From: Owenia fusiformis | Lineage: Eukaryota > Annelida > Polychaeta > Sabellida > Oweniidae | NCBI GenBank assembly: GCA_903813345.2 | Contig: CAIIXF020000011.1 | Location: 36,366,166-36,430,165 of the forward strand | Direction of reading: 5' to 3' | DNA: 64,000 bases | Shown here: one piece after another, positions 25,201-32,700 of the stretch | How positions within the stretch are numbered: the stretch's first letter is position 1 | Layout: each line of letters begins with the position of its first letter | Notes under the pieces: generated by a model | Told to the model about the DNA's origin: nothing | What the model saw: the letters and a program-made list of their open reading frames with translations, nothing else | Database searches by the model: none | Position numbers and translations under genes: made by a program

Positions 25201-25608
25201 CAGGTTGGACTACAATATGCGATAAAGAATTATACTACAGTGTAGTCATGCTTTTGCTTTGTACAATGTCTCTATCAACTGATATGATTCAGGCTTGATT
25301 TACCCTATAATCTTTAAAAGTCACATGTGTCAGGTGAATATACTCGTTACATCATTAATATAAATCTATTAATACTAATAAGAAAAGTGTGTGTTTTGAT
25401 TTCAATCATTTCTTCTAAGCAGAATAAAACACAATGTTTCCTCTTATATTTCCAGATACCAGAAGATGGAACAAGGTTTCCAGGTTCAGTTAAAGCTAAA
25501 TATCCATCCTTTTGTGATGAAGTTAGGCATGGTCATGGAAAATATGGAAAATACTTTAAACTAGTATTTGAGAACAGAACGTTTAGAGTGTACAAAATAA
25601 TGCATTGA
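1083..25608 (+). CDS. DPY19L3: DPY19L3-like C-mannosyltransferase, 3' two thirds, 14 exons
   Basis: Multi-pass ER membrane enzyme. The DPY19 family transfers mannose from dolichol-phosphate-mannose to the first tryptophan of WxxW motifs, notably in thrombospondin repeats. Exons: 1083-1228, 7142-7268, 10524-10658, 11078-11209, 12203-12304, 12528-12601, 13423-13584, 14018-14094, 14269-14420, 14686-14742, 16447-16529, 22362-22494, 24647-24802, 25456-25608. All have GT/AG borders and compatible phases, giving one open frame to TGA at 25606. Family blocks read directly include EPVYFYI, YVTSWALSGSWLSG, DTTRVEYVIPLRE, TWQFNQF, MKYLW, LREFYDPDTVEL, CTGRSLTNHPHYED and ILEDSIC. From recalled human paralogues the match is closest to DPY19L3 rather than L1. 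The N-terminal part lies left of the window. Six of its exon edges are duplicated as tandem arrays in the adjoining introns, which is highly unusual. Confidence 0.93.
1229..2635 (+). other. intron, mostly featureless; CRE/CCAAT patch and a poly-G tract
   Basis: No coding signal. At 1565-1595 an ATTGG box is followed by a perfect TGACGTCA palindrome, a combination also seen inside a MITE at 58425-58770. A run of G lies near 2511-2521 beside a 'gcccgtagcc' motif that may be a transposon end. The 79-codon minus-strand reading frame at 1627-1866 matches no family I know. Confidence 0.4.
2636..2767 (+). repeat. left remnant of the DPY19L3 exon-acceptor array
   Basis: Two copies of the same unit as at 5051-7141, cut off from the main array by the mariner insertion. 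One keeps the exon start (cta gac aca aca agg gta gaa) after ttttatg, where the acceptor AG is lost. Confidence 0.85.
3150..3440 (-). pseudogene. mariner transposase C-terminal relic
   Basis: On the minus strand the sequence reads WPPNTPDANPWDYHTWGHLE, then W-R-R-L-P-Q-E-L-L and VKVKGGCIEHLF. These are the typical mariner catalytic-region block (PD.NP.D) and C-terminal tail. A stop interrupts it after QIIDQL, and the N-terminal half is not recognisable. Not functional. Confidence 0.85.
3797..5009. mobile_element. nested MITE-like element made of ~145-bp tandem repeats
   Basis: Interrupts the right arm of the mariner element. Near its borders are inverted TCACACCATC (3798-3807) and GATGGTGTGA (4976-4985). 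Inside, after a CGTGAT-rich microsatellite at 3830-3870, are about seven copies of a ~145-bp unit containing 'gtggccatcttgttttctgg'. A degraded reverse-oriented copy lies at 32385-32520, so it is a dispersed family. Confidence 0.75.
5051..7141 (+). repeat. tandem array of DPY19L3 exon start plus 3' splice site
   Basis: Roughly twenty copies of a 60-90 bp unit: AT-rich intron (tatatatcatatttg), acceptor ttttag, then the first ~35 bases of the exon at 7142, translating LDTTRVEYVIP. Each copy departs from the exon straight after that, one C short, so the frame hits TGA at once. A few copies lost the middle (ttttagggtgg) or the AG (ttttatg). The last copy runs directly into the true exon. Confidence 0.92.
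7142..7268 (+). CDS. DPY19L3: DPY19L3 exon (LDTTRVEYVIPLRE...)
   Basis: 127 nt: one base completing R plus 42 codons, ending CTC AAA CAG|gtgagt. Carries the family signature DTTRVE-x-x-IPLRE followed by LPFLWTQIMFINFFF, a membrane segment. Its first ~35 bases and its acceptor are repeated upstream. This copy alone continues into PLRECFSLPF, which identifies it as the real exon. Confidence 0.93.
7269..7740 (+). other. intron start; one perfect hairpin
   Basis: AT-rich, non-coding. Near 7640-7668 ATTGAACGAAGTTCAAT is a perfect palindrome, next to 'actccagatct', a motif that recurs in the hairpins at 10016-10097. Nothing else was seen. Confidence 0.5.
7745..7964 (+). repeat. GGATA/GGAAGG purine tract followed by poly-T
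   Basis: About 190 bases of almost pure purine on the plus strand (imperfect GGATA, GGAAGGATA), then a run of about 18 T at 7947-7964. Simple sequence. Confidence 0.85.
7975..9900 (+). repeat. ~480-bp tandem repeat, about four copies
   Basis: Copies begin near 7985, 8595, 9075 and 9545 with 'cgccataacttccgaac' and 'ggaagtcggatcgaaattt', followed by 'ttttcggacaccatatctc', 'ctgacggcaaaaggct' and 'tttgacctag'. The first copy holds a partial internal repeat. Non-coding; the short frames inside are by-products. Confidence 0.85.
10010..10105 (+). repeat. two adjacent 10-bp-stem hairpins
   Basis: AGACTCCAGAT...ATCTGGAGTCT occurs twice (about 10016-10040 and 10072-10097), each with a 3-6 base loop and within a ~56-bp direct repeat. 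Probably the end of a transposon family; no enzyme is nearby. Confidence 0.7.
10106..10523 (+). other. intron remainder, no feature seen
   Basis: Non-coding AT-rich intron ending in the acceptor ttatttccag of the exon at 10524. Confidence 0.6.
10524..10658 (+). CDS. DPY19L3: DPY19L3 exon (KLYIVGMSLCTF...)
   Basis: 135 nt, 45 codons, phase 0 at both ends (ttccag ... AAG|gtttgt). Encodes a membrane segment ending in CVTWQFNQFVLLLQAMALFG. TWQFNQF is a conserved family motif. Confidence 0.93.
10659..11077 (+). other. intron, no feature seen
   Basis: A 419-bp intron with no repeat or coding signal, ending in ttttcag. Confidence 0.7.
11078..11209 (+). CDS. DPY19L3: DPY19L3 exon (VCTVFLIQAC...)
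   Basis: 132 nt, 44 codons, phase 0 (attttcag ... ATC AAG|gtaagg). Strongly hydrophobic: two closely spaced membrane segments with QFINVMIIGS in between, in line with the family's FFNSMILGS region. Confidence 0.92.
11390..12110 (+). repeat. degenerate ~130-bp tandem repeat in an intron
   Basis: Four to five diverged copies built on 'aactcaaatactggttaatgg', 'tttcaagatgac' and 'atggccgc...aatgtaatctttga'. It resembles the array at 23042-24480 in wording (CTGTC-GGTC start, 'aaaatggccgcc'), suggesting one dispersed family inserted in two introns of this gene. Confidence 0.65.
12203..12304 (+). CDS. DPY19L3: DPY19L3 exon (QKIPVRNIVLRV...)
   Basis: 102 nt, 34 codons, phase 0 (atttcag ... ATA AAG|gtaaga). 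Encodes a basic start (QKIPVRN) and one long membrane segment ending GINWLIK. Confidence 0.9.
12528..12601 (+). CDS. DPY19L3: DPY19L3 exon (CVVEIQADEHIYKF...)
   Basis: 74 nt, 24 codons plus AG (attccag ... CCA AG|gtcagt). DEHIYKF--YKFGFGDPR corresponds to the soluble DEHIFKF--KFG stretch of DPY19L3. This residue pattern favours L3 over the other paralogues. Confidence 0.92.
12780..13400 (+). repeat. ~31-bp minisatellite in an intron
   Basis: About twenty copies of 'aatacatcaataaacacac' followed by 'aaagtgctcctg', with single-base variants (agtgctcat, agtactcat). It ends 20-30 bases before the acceptor of the exon at 13423. I see no exon-derived sequence in this unit. Confidence 0.9.
13423..13584 (+). 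CDS. DPY19L3: DPY19L3 exon (DFDTKLYICNGAFEF...)
   Basis: 162 nt: one base completing R, 53 codons and TG (ttttcag ... TAC TG|gtgagg). RDFDTKLYICNGAFEF matches the family's luminal DFD--LY-C--AF segment; then a membrane segment HVILLGMLAVTVLQKYW. Its 3' part is duplicated downstream. Confidence 0.92.
13585..13806 (+). repeat. two tandem copies of the 3' part of the preceding exon
   Basis: The segment ACTACTGAGAAT...AAATACTG|gtgagg plus 22 bases of intron is repeated with a ~116-bp period. Copy 2 (about 13607-13700) keeps an intact donor. Copy 3 (about 13724-13803) breaks off in TCACTGTATGG and has none. Frame is kept within copies (ENWFMFPLYIST). Reading through the first donor gives TAC TGG TGA, an immediate stop. 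Confidence 0.9.
14018..14094 (+). CDS. DPY19L3: DPY19L3 exon (WSPVQEGKEAKDD...)
   Basis: 77 nt (attccag ... CAT GCA A|gtaagt): completes W, 25 codons, one base over. A short hydrophilic loop, SPVQEGKEAKDDSLLSNRPE then LAFHA, linking two membrane segments. Less conserved, but phases match on both sides. Confidence 0.88.
14095..14175 (+). repeat. 23-bp repeat of the exon edge and 5' splice site
   Basis: GCATTCCATRCAA|gtaagttcat is present four times, giving identical gtaagt donors starting at 14095, 14118, 14141 and 14164, exactly 23 bp apart. Using the second or third shifts the frame; using the fourth (69 extra bases) keeps phase but includes TAA at 14142-14144. Confidence 0.9.
14269..14420 (+). 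CDS. DPY19L3: DPY19L3 exon (IQIVFFAAMGITTQRMKYLW...)
   Basis: 152 nt: two bases completing I plus 50 codons (gcatttcag ... ATA GCT|gtaagt). Contains T-x-RMKYLWTPYMCIFAS, one of the best conserved DPY19 blocks, and SIGITDYHIW. Confidence 0.94.
14686..14742 (+). CDS. DPY19L3: DPY19L3 exon (IQLLRHLTAILVISAV)
   Basis: 57 nt, 19 codons, phase 0 (acattgtag ... TAT AAG|gtagtg). Encodes the last membrane segment before the luminal C-terminal domain. Short, but phase and position fit. Confidence 0.87.
14960..16420 (+). repeat. ~38-bp minisatellite, about 37 copies
   Basis: Unit 'actctgccctccttaatata' followed by 'taagctttctatcatact', with variants (ccttgatata, aataaataag, ttctctgcc). Almost fills the intron before the exon at 16447. 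Contains many HindIII-like AAGCTT sites. I find no exon-derived part. Confidence 0.93.
16447..16529 (+). CDS. DPY19L3: DPY19L3 exon (CLPPVLKDLEELREFYDPD...)
   Basis: 83 nt, 27 codons plus AA (tattttcag ... TGG ATA AA|gtaggt). LREFYDPDTVELMDWI is nearly invariant in L3-type proteins and opens the luminal C-terminal domain. Confidence 0.95.
16530..16899 (+). other. intron, no clear feature
   Basis: AT-rich. A short internal repeat of 'tttcattccgggtttcattccgag' type near 16740-16790; otherwise nothing seen. Confidence 0.5.
16900..17179. mobile_element. 280-bp mariner-type MITE
   Basis: Starts CATTGTGGGCCAAAAAA and ends TTTTTTGGCCCACCCTA, flanked by TA on each side. The ends share GGGCCAAAAAA with the larger mariner at 2768-5050, so it is probably a deleted relative. 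No coding capacity. Confidence 0.75.
17180..17649 (+). other. intron, no clear feature
   Basis: T-rich intron with 'gattttttccag' repeats near 17390-17450. The minus-strand frame at 17296-17628 has no recognisable domain. Confidence 0.5.
17650..22361 (+). repeat. 53-bp satellite, about 88 copies, built from an exon start and its acceptor
   Basis: Unit: intron tail gtattgtatatgtgcat, acceptor tgttccag, then GAAGGCCACTCCTAAATATG AAGTGTTCT, a modified copy of the first ~32 bases of the exon at 22362 (exon KKATPKQAVFS; copies KKATPKYEVFC). A common variant has ccactccAAAA, exactly as in the real exon. The last copy runs into the true exon. Copies are highly alike, and larger blocks of 13-14 units are duplicated (see findings). 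Confidence 0.95.
22362..22494 (+). CDS. DPY19L3: DPY19L3 exon (KATPKQAVFSGSMQLL...)
   Basis: 133 nt: one base completing K plus 44 codons (tgttccag ... AAA GAG|gtagag). TPKQAVFSGSMQLLAG then VKLCTGRSLTNHPHYED and LRERTKE match the family's luminal domain closely. The acceptor is the last of ~88 near-identical ones. Confidence 0.95.
22626..22990 (+). repeat. dispersed ~365-bp repeat, copy 1
   Basis: Starts GTAGGTAGTTACCAGT and contains 'agttccctttaactt', 'atcagttttagttgttta', 'ggtctatggggaatct' and 'tttgactgaa'. The same order and wording recur at 42969-43340 in akirin's 3' region. No coding frame or obvious inverted ends; type unknown. Confidence 0.8.
23042..24480 (+). repeat. ~115-130 bp degenerate tandem repeat with CTGTCCGTCCGT head
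   Basis: Begins with the palindrome CGAACGAAGTTCG and 'ctgtccgtccgtacgtcc', then about eight diverged copies containing 'gagcgattttgttcatattt', 'atgtgaatactt', 'catggcacactgtctaatga' and 'ggcggccattttgaaaaatg'. It fills most of the intron between the exons at 22362 and 24647. Non-coding. Confidence 0.8.
24647..24802 (+). CDS. DPY19L3: DPY19L3 exon (LYQYYGKRSPDDVYK...)
   Basis: 156 nt, 52 codons, phase 0 (atatctag ... GGC TAT|gtaagt). YGKRSPDDVYKIMKKYDVGY then IILEDSIC matches the family's Y-KR-P-EV and Y-ILEDSIC blocks. ILEDSIC lies in the segment repeated downstream. Confidence 0.94.
24803..25140 (+). repeat. three tandem 109-bp copies of the preceding exon's 3' part and donor
   Basis: From GTAGGCTACATAATACTTG through GACAATGGCTAT|gtaagtaaaatat, repeated with an exact 109-bp period. 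Copies 2 and 3 are almost perfect; copy 4 has several changes (ggtacat, accaga). All four donors are intact gtaagt. Reading through the first donor meets TAA after four codons. Confidence 0.92.
25456..25608 (+). CDS. DPY19L3: DPY19L3 terminal exon
   Basis: Acceptor tttccag, then 50 codons and TGA. Encodes IPEDGTRFPGSVKAKYPSFC then DEVRHGHG, and ends YFKLVFENRTFRVYKIMH. The ending F-N-TF-VYK is the standard C terminus of L3-type proteins. Confidence 0.94.
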   Translation: MPEDGTRFPGSVKAKYPSFCDEVRHGHGKYGKYFKLVFENRTFRVYKIMH

Positions 25609-25669
25609 CTCTAAAACGAAATTAAAACAAGGACGTTTATGAACTCTGCCATAAGAAACCTTTCCACAA

Positions 25670-26195
25670 CAGTTATAAAAAAACTCCACCCATAAATTAT
25701 AATAAAAAACTCCACCTATGAATGATTATTAGAAATTCCACCTATGAACAATTATACGAAACTCCACCTATGAACAATTATGAGAAACACCACCTATGAA
25801 CAATTATGAGAAACACCACCTATGAACAATTATGGGAAACACCACTATGAATGAAAAACTGAAATTTAATAAAAAGCTCCACAATTCTCCATAATGGAAC
25901 AATTGAACAATGCACTAATTTCTCACTAAGCAATGCAGTGATGTCCTACTAAGCATGCACATTAATATGCCACTAAGCAATGCATTAATTTGCCACTAAG
26001 CAATGCAGTGATGTCCTTCTAGGTAGTGCATTGATATGCCACTAAGCAATGCATCGTGCATTAATTTGCCACTAAGCAATGCATTATTGTGCCACAAAGC
26101 AATGCATTAATGTGCCACTAAGCAATGGATTATGCATTGATATGCCACTAAGCAGTGCACTTATGTGCCACTAAGCAATGCATTAATATACAATT
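25670..26195 (+). repeat. two short tandem arrays just past the stop codon
   Basis: 25675-25855: about seven copies of 'aaactccacctatgaacaat'-type units (~25 bp). 25920-26190: about eleven copies of 'gccactaagcaatgcatta'-type units (~22 bp). Both lie in the probable 3' untranslated region of DPY19L3. Several AATAAA-like hexamers occur here, but which is used cannot be told. Confidence 0.8.
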
Positions 26196-28055
26196 CATGA
26201 CCAAAACAACAACATAAAACAAAAGGAATTCTAATGTGAAAAATGTTGATGGTATGATTTTTGATATTTTGTTAACTTTGATAAGGAAATACAAAAATTG
26301 CTCTACATGTGTGCTATCACATGAAAGTCATAAGATAAATCCTGTTATCTGCATAATCAACTCAAGGGTCAAGCATCAGCAAGGAATCCATGGAGCCAAT
26401 CCTCATTTGATCAAATGCAATAGCCTATCCAGAAAAGGAATTATTTTTAAAAATTGTTAGATTTTATCATTTACAAAATATTTATCCAACTGTTAATTAT
26501 TATCCTCCAGTTTATAATGTTATGTCTATTTCTTCCGTGAGTACTGTGATATTAATATGATGTCCTCGATGTTATGGCATTTATTCAGGAATATTAGAAA
26601 TTCTACTACAACATGTGTGAAGTCTGTATTTGTGAACATCTCTCTCTTAAGTAAAGTGAACACCTCAGAATGTGAACACTTAACAATGAGAAAATGTAAA
26701 TTATTAAACAGGGGGACATTAACAGGAACTTCGTAAAGTTACGATTTCATGAATCAATTGTTGTAACCATGGACTATAATGATGTCACAGTTAGAGAACA
26801 ATGGACTTTACGAATTCATAACTCTACAAAGTTTCTGTTAATGTCCCCCTGAATCTTTTGAATTTGCATTTGATTAACATTTTAAATCAGTTAAATATTT
26901 TATATTTATTATATGTTGTTAGACTAGTTGGCCATAGTGAGCCAGCTGGACATTATTTGAAAGAATTTTCCATGAAACACAGAATTTATTTTATTTATAT
27001 AATAATAATATTTAAATAATAAATATGTCATATAGCCTGTAGATTTGGGTAGGTGGGCTTGTTTGAAATATGCTTCTCAAGAATCTCAACTAGAACTCCT
27101 AACTTACAATAATGAAGTTAGTTTGCTTTTGTCCTGGAGAATGGAGAATTATGCAATAAATGGCAGAATGGCTTGGCATTATTTTGGCCAATGTTAAAAC
27201 TCGCCAAGAAGTGCGGGTAATGAAAATTAAGAATTATATGTAGCTTAAATTCTTCACCTTTTGAACATATTTTATTTGTGTATAACCATCTTATTCAGTA
27301 TATTGTGCTTCCATTAAGGCCAAATCATATTAAATTTGTTTTTACTGTCAGTCATGTATTGAACAAAATATTTAGAATTTTATGTATTTTATTTTATTTA
27401 TAAGGGACCAGGTCAATATTTTAATGTTGATCCAATATACAAGTCATCCCCCTGAAGTACATTTACTTGTGTTAATTTGATTTTTTCAAATTTAATGTTG
27501 TAAGATGCATCCAAGAACAATCCCCTGAAAAGATAATTAACTTGGTTCATGGGTATACATTATGATATCAACATTGTCCCTTGACTGTTTAACAGTCGTT
27601 TATGTAGTATGAATTAGATATAATATGAATTGTGTTGGACACTTGACACTTTATATAATAACATTAATGGTGTTGGACACTTGACACTTTAATTATTCAA
27701 CTTATGTAGGGATTACAAAATGCAGCTGTCTTATCTAGATTATTGAGGAGAGGAATTGTGATGAACAAAACATGGCACAGAGTTTGTCCACAGTCCAATG
27801 TTTGTAAATAAGTTATTTTAGAAGGGGAAGGTCTATTCATTCTAAATCCATTTAGAAAAACATATTTCAAGAGAAACCTAATGAAAGAATGTATTTTTTT
27901 TAAATGTTGTTTGTATTCCTTGTTTAGAATTTAACAGCTTCTATGTTGTTTGAAATGTTATAAGGTGTTTTAAATACTTAATTATGTCAATAAATGAATA
28001 TGTTATGAATAAGTATTGTGTTAATTTTCTACCACTAAAACTATTACATTATGTA
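26196..28055 (+). other. intergenic/3' region with one MITE, otherwise featureless
   Basis: Apart from the element at 26710-26850, no gene or clear repeat. A direct repeat of 'gtgttggacacttgacactt' occurs at 27632-27690. Confidence 0.5.
26710..26850. mobile_element. 141-bp palindromic MITE
   Basis: AGGGGGACATTAACAG at the left pairs with CTGTTAATGTCCCCCT at the right, with further pairing inward (AACTTCGTAAAGTTACGA against ACTCTACAAAGTTT). No coding capacity; a target duplication is not obvious. Confidence 0.8.
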
Positions 28056-28059
28056 GTTT

Positions 28060-28555
28060 GGATTTTCAAATGTTGTCATTTATTTCCCCGAATGTTGCCA
28101 TTTATTCTCAGAATGTTTATTCCCCGAATGTTGCCATTTATTCGCTGAATGTTGCCATTTATTCCCTGAATTTTGCCATTTATTCACAGAATGTTTATTC
28201 CCCGAATATTGCCATTTATTCACAGAATGTTTATTCCCTGAATGTTGCCATTTATTCGCTGAATGTTGCCATTTATTCCCTGAATTTTGCCATTTATTCC
28301 CTGAATGTTGCCATTTATTCACAGGATGTTTATTTCCCAAATGTTGCCATTTATTCCCTGAATGTTGCCATTTATTCCCTGAATGTTGCCATTTATTCCC
28401 TGAATGTTGCCATTTATTCCCTGAATGTTACCATTTATTCCTGAATGTTGCCATTTATTCGCTGAATGTTGCCATTTATTCGCTGAATGTTGCCATTTAT
28501 TCCCTGAAAGTTGCCATTTATTCCCTGAATGTTGCCATTTATTCCCCGATTGTTG
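28060..28555 (+). repeat. ~21-bp minisatellite
   Basis: About 24 copies of 'gaatgttgccatttattccc', with variants ttcgct and ttcacag. Because the unit is 21 bases the array is open in several frames, giving spurious repetitive proteins on both strands. It lies between the 3' ends of DPY19L3 and CHMP1. Confidence 0.92.
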
Positions 28556-28559
28556 AACC

Positions 28560-29656
28560 CGAACATCTGACATAAGAGCTGAGTTCTGCATTTAAATGAA
28601 GCTTTCTTTTAGGACGCTAAGTCAAAAGATATTGGGTAGTGGACTTACAACCTAGATAACTTTGAAATATCATGTCCTGAAATATTCAAATATCTTTAAC
28701 AGACAAGTTTCTTTTAATTGACTATATACATTATATTTACTATGTTTCATTTTATGGTACAATAAGGGATTCTTCACATCAATGAAACCCTTTATAATCC
28801 TAATTATTCTCCAACACACAGTAGAAAAGTTGGAACTAAATATATATACATATATCACTATCTATGGTATCACAAATTTTAGACATTTATTGTGTAGATT
28901 AGAACCTGTATATCCAGACACTTCTCTAAAATGTTCACCTCTCTGTTTGAATCCTTTTAGGTTTCCTTTTTATCTGCCATGTTAAAAAAAAAACTGTTCA
29001 CTGTTTGCTTCTAAGAATCTAAGAAAACATAAACATACTAGTATATCTTCAATATCTACAAAACATTAGATACAAAAACTGAACTAAAATCAAAAAAATG
29101 TCCAATTAAACTGACTTTTCTCCCATTTCCTTTATTTTTATAAATTTCATGAAATACTTTTTCACATTACAAGTATACATTTATTTAACCAATCGATGAC
29201 TAGCGACATCTACATGTTCTGGATGGGTGATGCAAACAAGTGTTTCATGGGCCTAATGTTGCTTCAATCTGTTGAAGAAAAAAAACTGAGGTGGAAATGA
29301 AAGCATTCTTTTCATTTGTTATTGTATTTGTGACATCATTCATGTAGGTGATGTGAGTAATGTGTATTATATTGATGATGTCATTTTATGTGTGGTTGTG
29401 ATGTAATGAGTATATTATACATTTTCAACTTTCCTTAATATTTACAGTTTACTGGCATTTTTAAAAAATTGATGCAAGTTTGTTATGAAATGTCAATGGT
29501 TGCAAAAGAGATATCGTTGGGAAAATATTGATTTTTACTGTTATTAAAATCAAAATTCCAACAAAATATAAATATCATCACACTACTGAATGCAAGTTCT
29601 ATACAGATAACAGAAACATATATTCCTGTAGATCTTAAATAACCTCTGGCAGTATG
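28560..29656. other. convergent intergenic region
   Basis: Non-coding spacer downstream of both DPY19L3 (plus) and CHMP1 (minus). It should include the CHMP1 3' untranslated region. No repeat was seen. Confidence 0.5.
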
Positions 29657-29774
29657 TTACATGGCTCTTAATTTAGCAAGTCTTTGTGATAGTTCATCTT
29701 GTTCCTGTGAGGCTGCACTGGCTGTACCTACAGTCGACGATTGTACAGAGGGGAGGTCCATGTTCAACTCAAGT
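29657..29774 (-). CDS. CHMP1: CHMP1 terminal exon
   Basis: One base completing G, 38 codons and TAA (acceptor ttatttcag). LELNMDLPSV, an S/T/A-rich linker, then EQDELSQRLAKLRAM. DELSQRLAKLR is the MIT-interacting helix. It ends AM rather than the usual basic or polar tail, a minor change. Confidence 0.96.
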
Positions 29775-32700
29775 CTGAAATAAGATAAATTAATAAAAGG
29801 TTTATAATAGTCTAAGCTCTTTATATCTTTTGTTCGAATCTCTGCAGAAATTAACCCATTGTGATTTTATGAATATATTGGTTGTTTCAAATGAAAAATC
29901 CACCCGAGCAAGTTCATTGGTCACTTTTTATCACCCCACACCGAGGGGGAAACAGGGGGCAAAGCAAAAAAATACTCTTCGTATGCCACCATTAAATAAG
30001 TTTATACAATCAGCAGATATAACGAAAATTGTTTTCAATGTTTTTTAATTAATATTTCCTTGCAAAATCAATATTTTAATCACTTAATGTCCAGTGATGC
30101 TCAATGTTGGTAACATGGATTTTGGAGATATTTTATCAAAATTCTAAGATTTTTCATATCTATTGATGAAAAATTCAAGAATAGAGCTCTGATATCACTG
30201 TATAAGTTCAATGAATTTCAAATCGTAAGAATAATTAATAAGTGAGAAAGAATTTTTTATCCCACTCAGCTAAGAAGCAAGATGGAGGGGGGGGGGTAGT
30301 CCAGGATCTTCACCTTTTTTGTTTGAATCACTGCAGAAATTAAGCCATTAATATTTCATGAATGTTTTGATTTAAAATGAAAAATCCACCTCTTGTATGA
30401 GACTGTCCACTTCACCCTGAGGTGCAGTCAGAGTTGATGTGTTGCTCACAGTAGATTCACTTACCCGTGTTCATCAGCCACTTCATGCATTAGACTATCC
30501 ACTTCACCTTGTGGTGCAGTCAGAGTTGATGTGTTACTCACAGTAGATTCACTTACCCGTGTTCATCAGCCACTTCATGCATTAGACTATCCACTTCACC
30601 TTGTGGTGCAGTCAGAGTTGATGTGTTGCTCATGGTAGATTCCATGACCTGGGATTGCACATCTAAGTTCTCAAATTGCTGTTCGAATCTGTCCATAAGT
30701 TGTGACACCTACAAGGAAATATATTAATTAGAAAATGTAGGGAGGGGTTTATCAGGATTTTAAAACAACTGAATATGGATCTGTTTCTGTTTTTTTTTCT
30801 AAAATATGTAGAAAATCAGTTTTATTTGCTCCAATCGAAATATAATATTCATGAATCTGTATGAATGCCACAATGTAATGTTAACCATCTACTCTACCCT
30901 TGATTAAATTGGTATACATGTATATTAAAAGACATACAATAGAGATATATTAGAATATCCACCTACTTAAGCATTTGGATGACTAATTATTAGTTTCAAT
31001 ATTCCACAATTTGAGAAATTTTTAAGAAATCTCTAAGTAAAAGCAAATTCCTGCTCTAGGCAGCCTTTTTGGATTTTCTGAGTCACAAATCAGAAAAACA
31101 ATACCATAATTGTGATCGTCTTAAGAATTCCTTTAATTTGAGTATTATATAGCCATATTTAAGGGAGGCATCAAAAGTTCAATGTAGGACTGAAACTCAA
31201 TAAATCTAGTAAGGGGGGGGGGGTCAAAGCCATATCAGTTTGCTATCCGACAGATTTCAACATTTCAAATTTTTTGCAATTTTGACTCGGAACATCCCCC
31301 TAAGCAGGTATCCAGAATCCCAATTGAACTGAATCACATGATCTAATTATGCGCAACGACTTATACATGATTTCTGTGGAAGTGTTGCGACAGCCAATCA
31401 GATTGCGGCTTCTCAATCGGGGAAATGCTAACTGCTTATCGCAGGGGGTAAAAAGAAAGAATATATTCTGGATTTTGAAGCCCTGTGATCAGAGGATGGA
31501 CTCGGAATGCCCTGGAATGTTTTAAAAACGACTGATTAACAAAATTTCAAACAATAATATTGGTTTAAAATGAAAAACTTCGGATTTTTGCGAAAAATTC
31601 CTACCATTTCTAAAGCAGCAGCCATCTAACAGTAATGGAGAATGAACAAATTATTCAAATAGTTAGCCATTACATCTGTTTAGCTCTTGATATTTTAGAT
31701 TAACCCCCCCCCCCAAAGGCCTCTAACATTTTTCACCATCCATATTATGGACCAAATCTATTGTATTTCCACTATTTCCAGTTTGACATGTTTTGTATAT
31801 TGCCGACAATTTTGAAAAATGTAGGCAATAATATTGTATTGTATTTTTATATATTATATATGGAATAAATGAGAAATGAAAGAAAAAAATAATGAAATCA
31901 AAAGGGATATGAAGATACCCAATGTTAGTCAAAGGTGCATCTTCTCATGTTAAGTCAATAACGCAATCTTAATATTCTCAGGAGAAAGATAGTAATTTGT
32001 ATTCTAAATTCCTAAATACCCAAATTTTGTAGCATAATGGGGTCACTATCACTCTCTCAGCCTTTTTTGGCTCAAACTCTTAAACATTCTCCAAAATAAA
32101 CTGATCTGACATTAAATAAGTTATTGTAAACCTAAACATAATCAATTTTGGTGATAGGGGTATTTGTCATTTTGATATTGATTTTCATAAAATTAATAAA
32201 TGACCCCTTGGCGATAAAAGGATTTATATATAATTCACTAAAAATTTGAATGGAGGTCAGATTCTTAGAGCTACCCTTTCAGCTTTCCAATGATGTGAAC
32301 CTTAGTGCAGATGTGGTCATTTATATCACCCGAGTTTGCTTTACCAGTACTCTTAATATTACTAGTTGGATCGAAAAAATGAACAAGGCACAGGGATGGC
32401 CGCCAAAAAGTTAATCAGCTCTAGAACATTCTAACCATGTAACATGTGTAAAAATCTGAAGTACTCTGTCAAATTGTTTTCCTGGCATTGCGATGACAAG
32501 AAGATTGATACGCTGCCACACACCAAGCTGACGACATTATCATACTTTTTTTAGGTATGATGAAAATACATTCACTCACTGTTTTTAAAGGGTTCAAAAG
32601 CACCAATTTCACAGTGAAAAGTATTGTGTCCCTTTGAAATATTGGTTTCTAAGCTAGCACAGAAACAATTAGAGGATATGATACAAAATAGATATTACCC

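Noticed and set aside
28058-28591. Repetitive proteins on both strands (NVAIYSLNVAIYS; NKWQHSGNKWQHS)
   Set aside because: Arise from the 21-bp minisatellite; no start context, splice pattern or domain.
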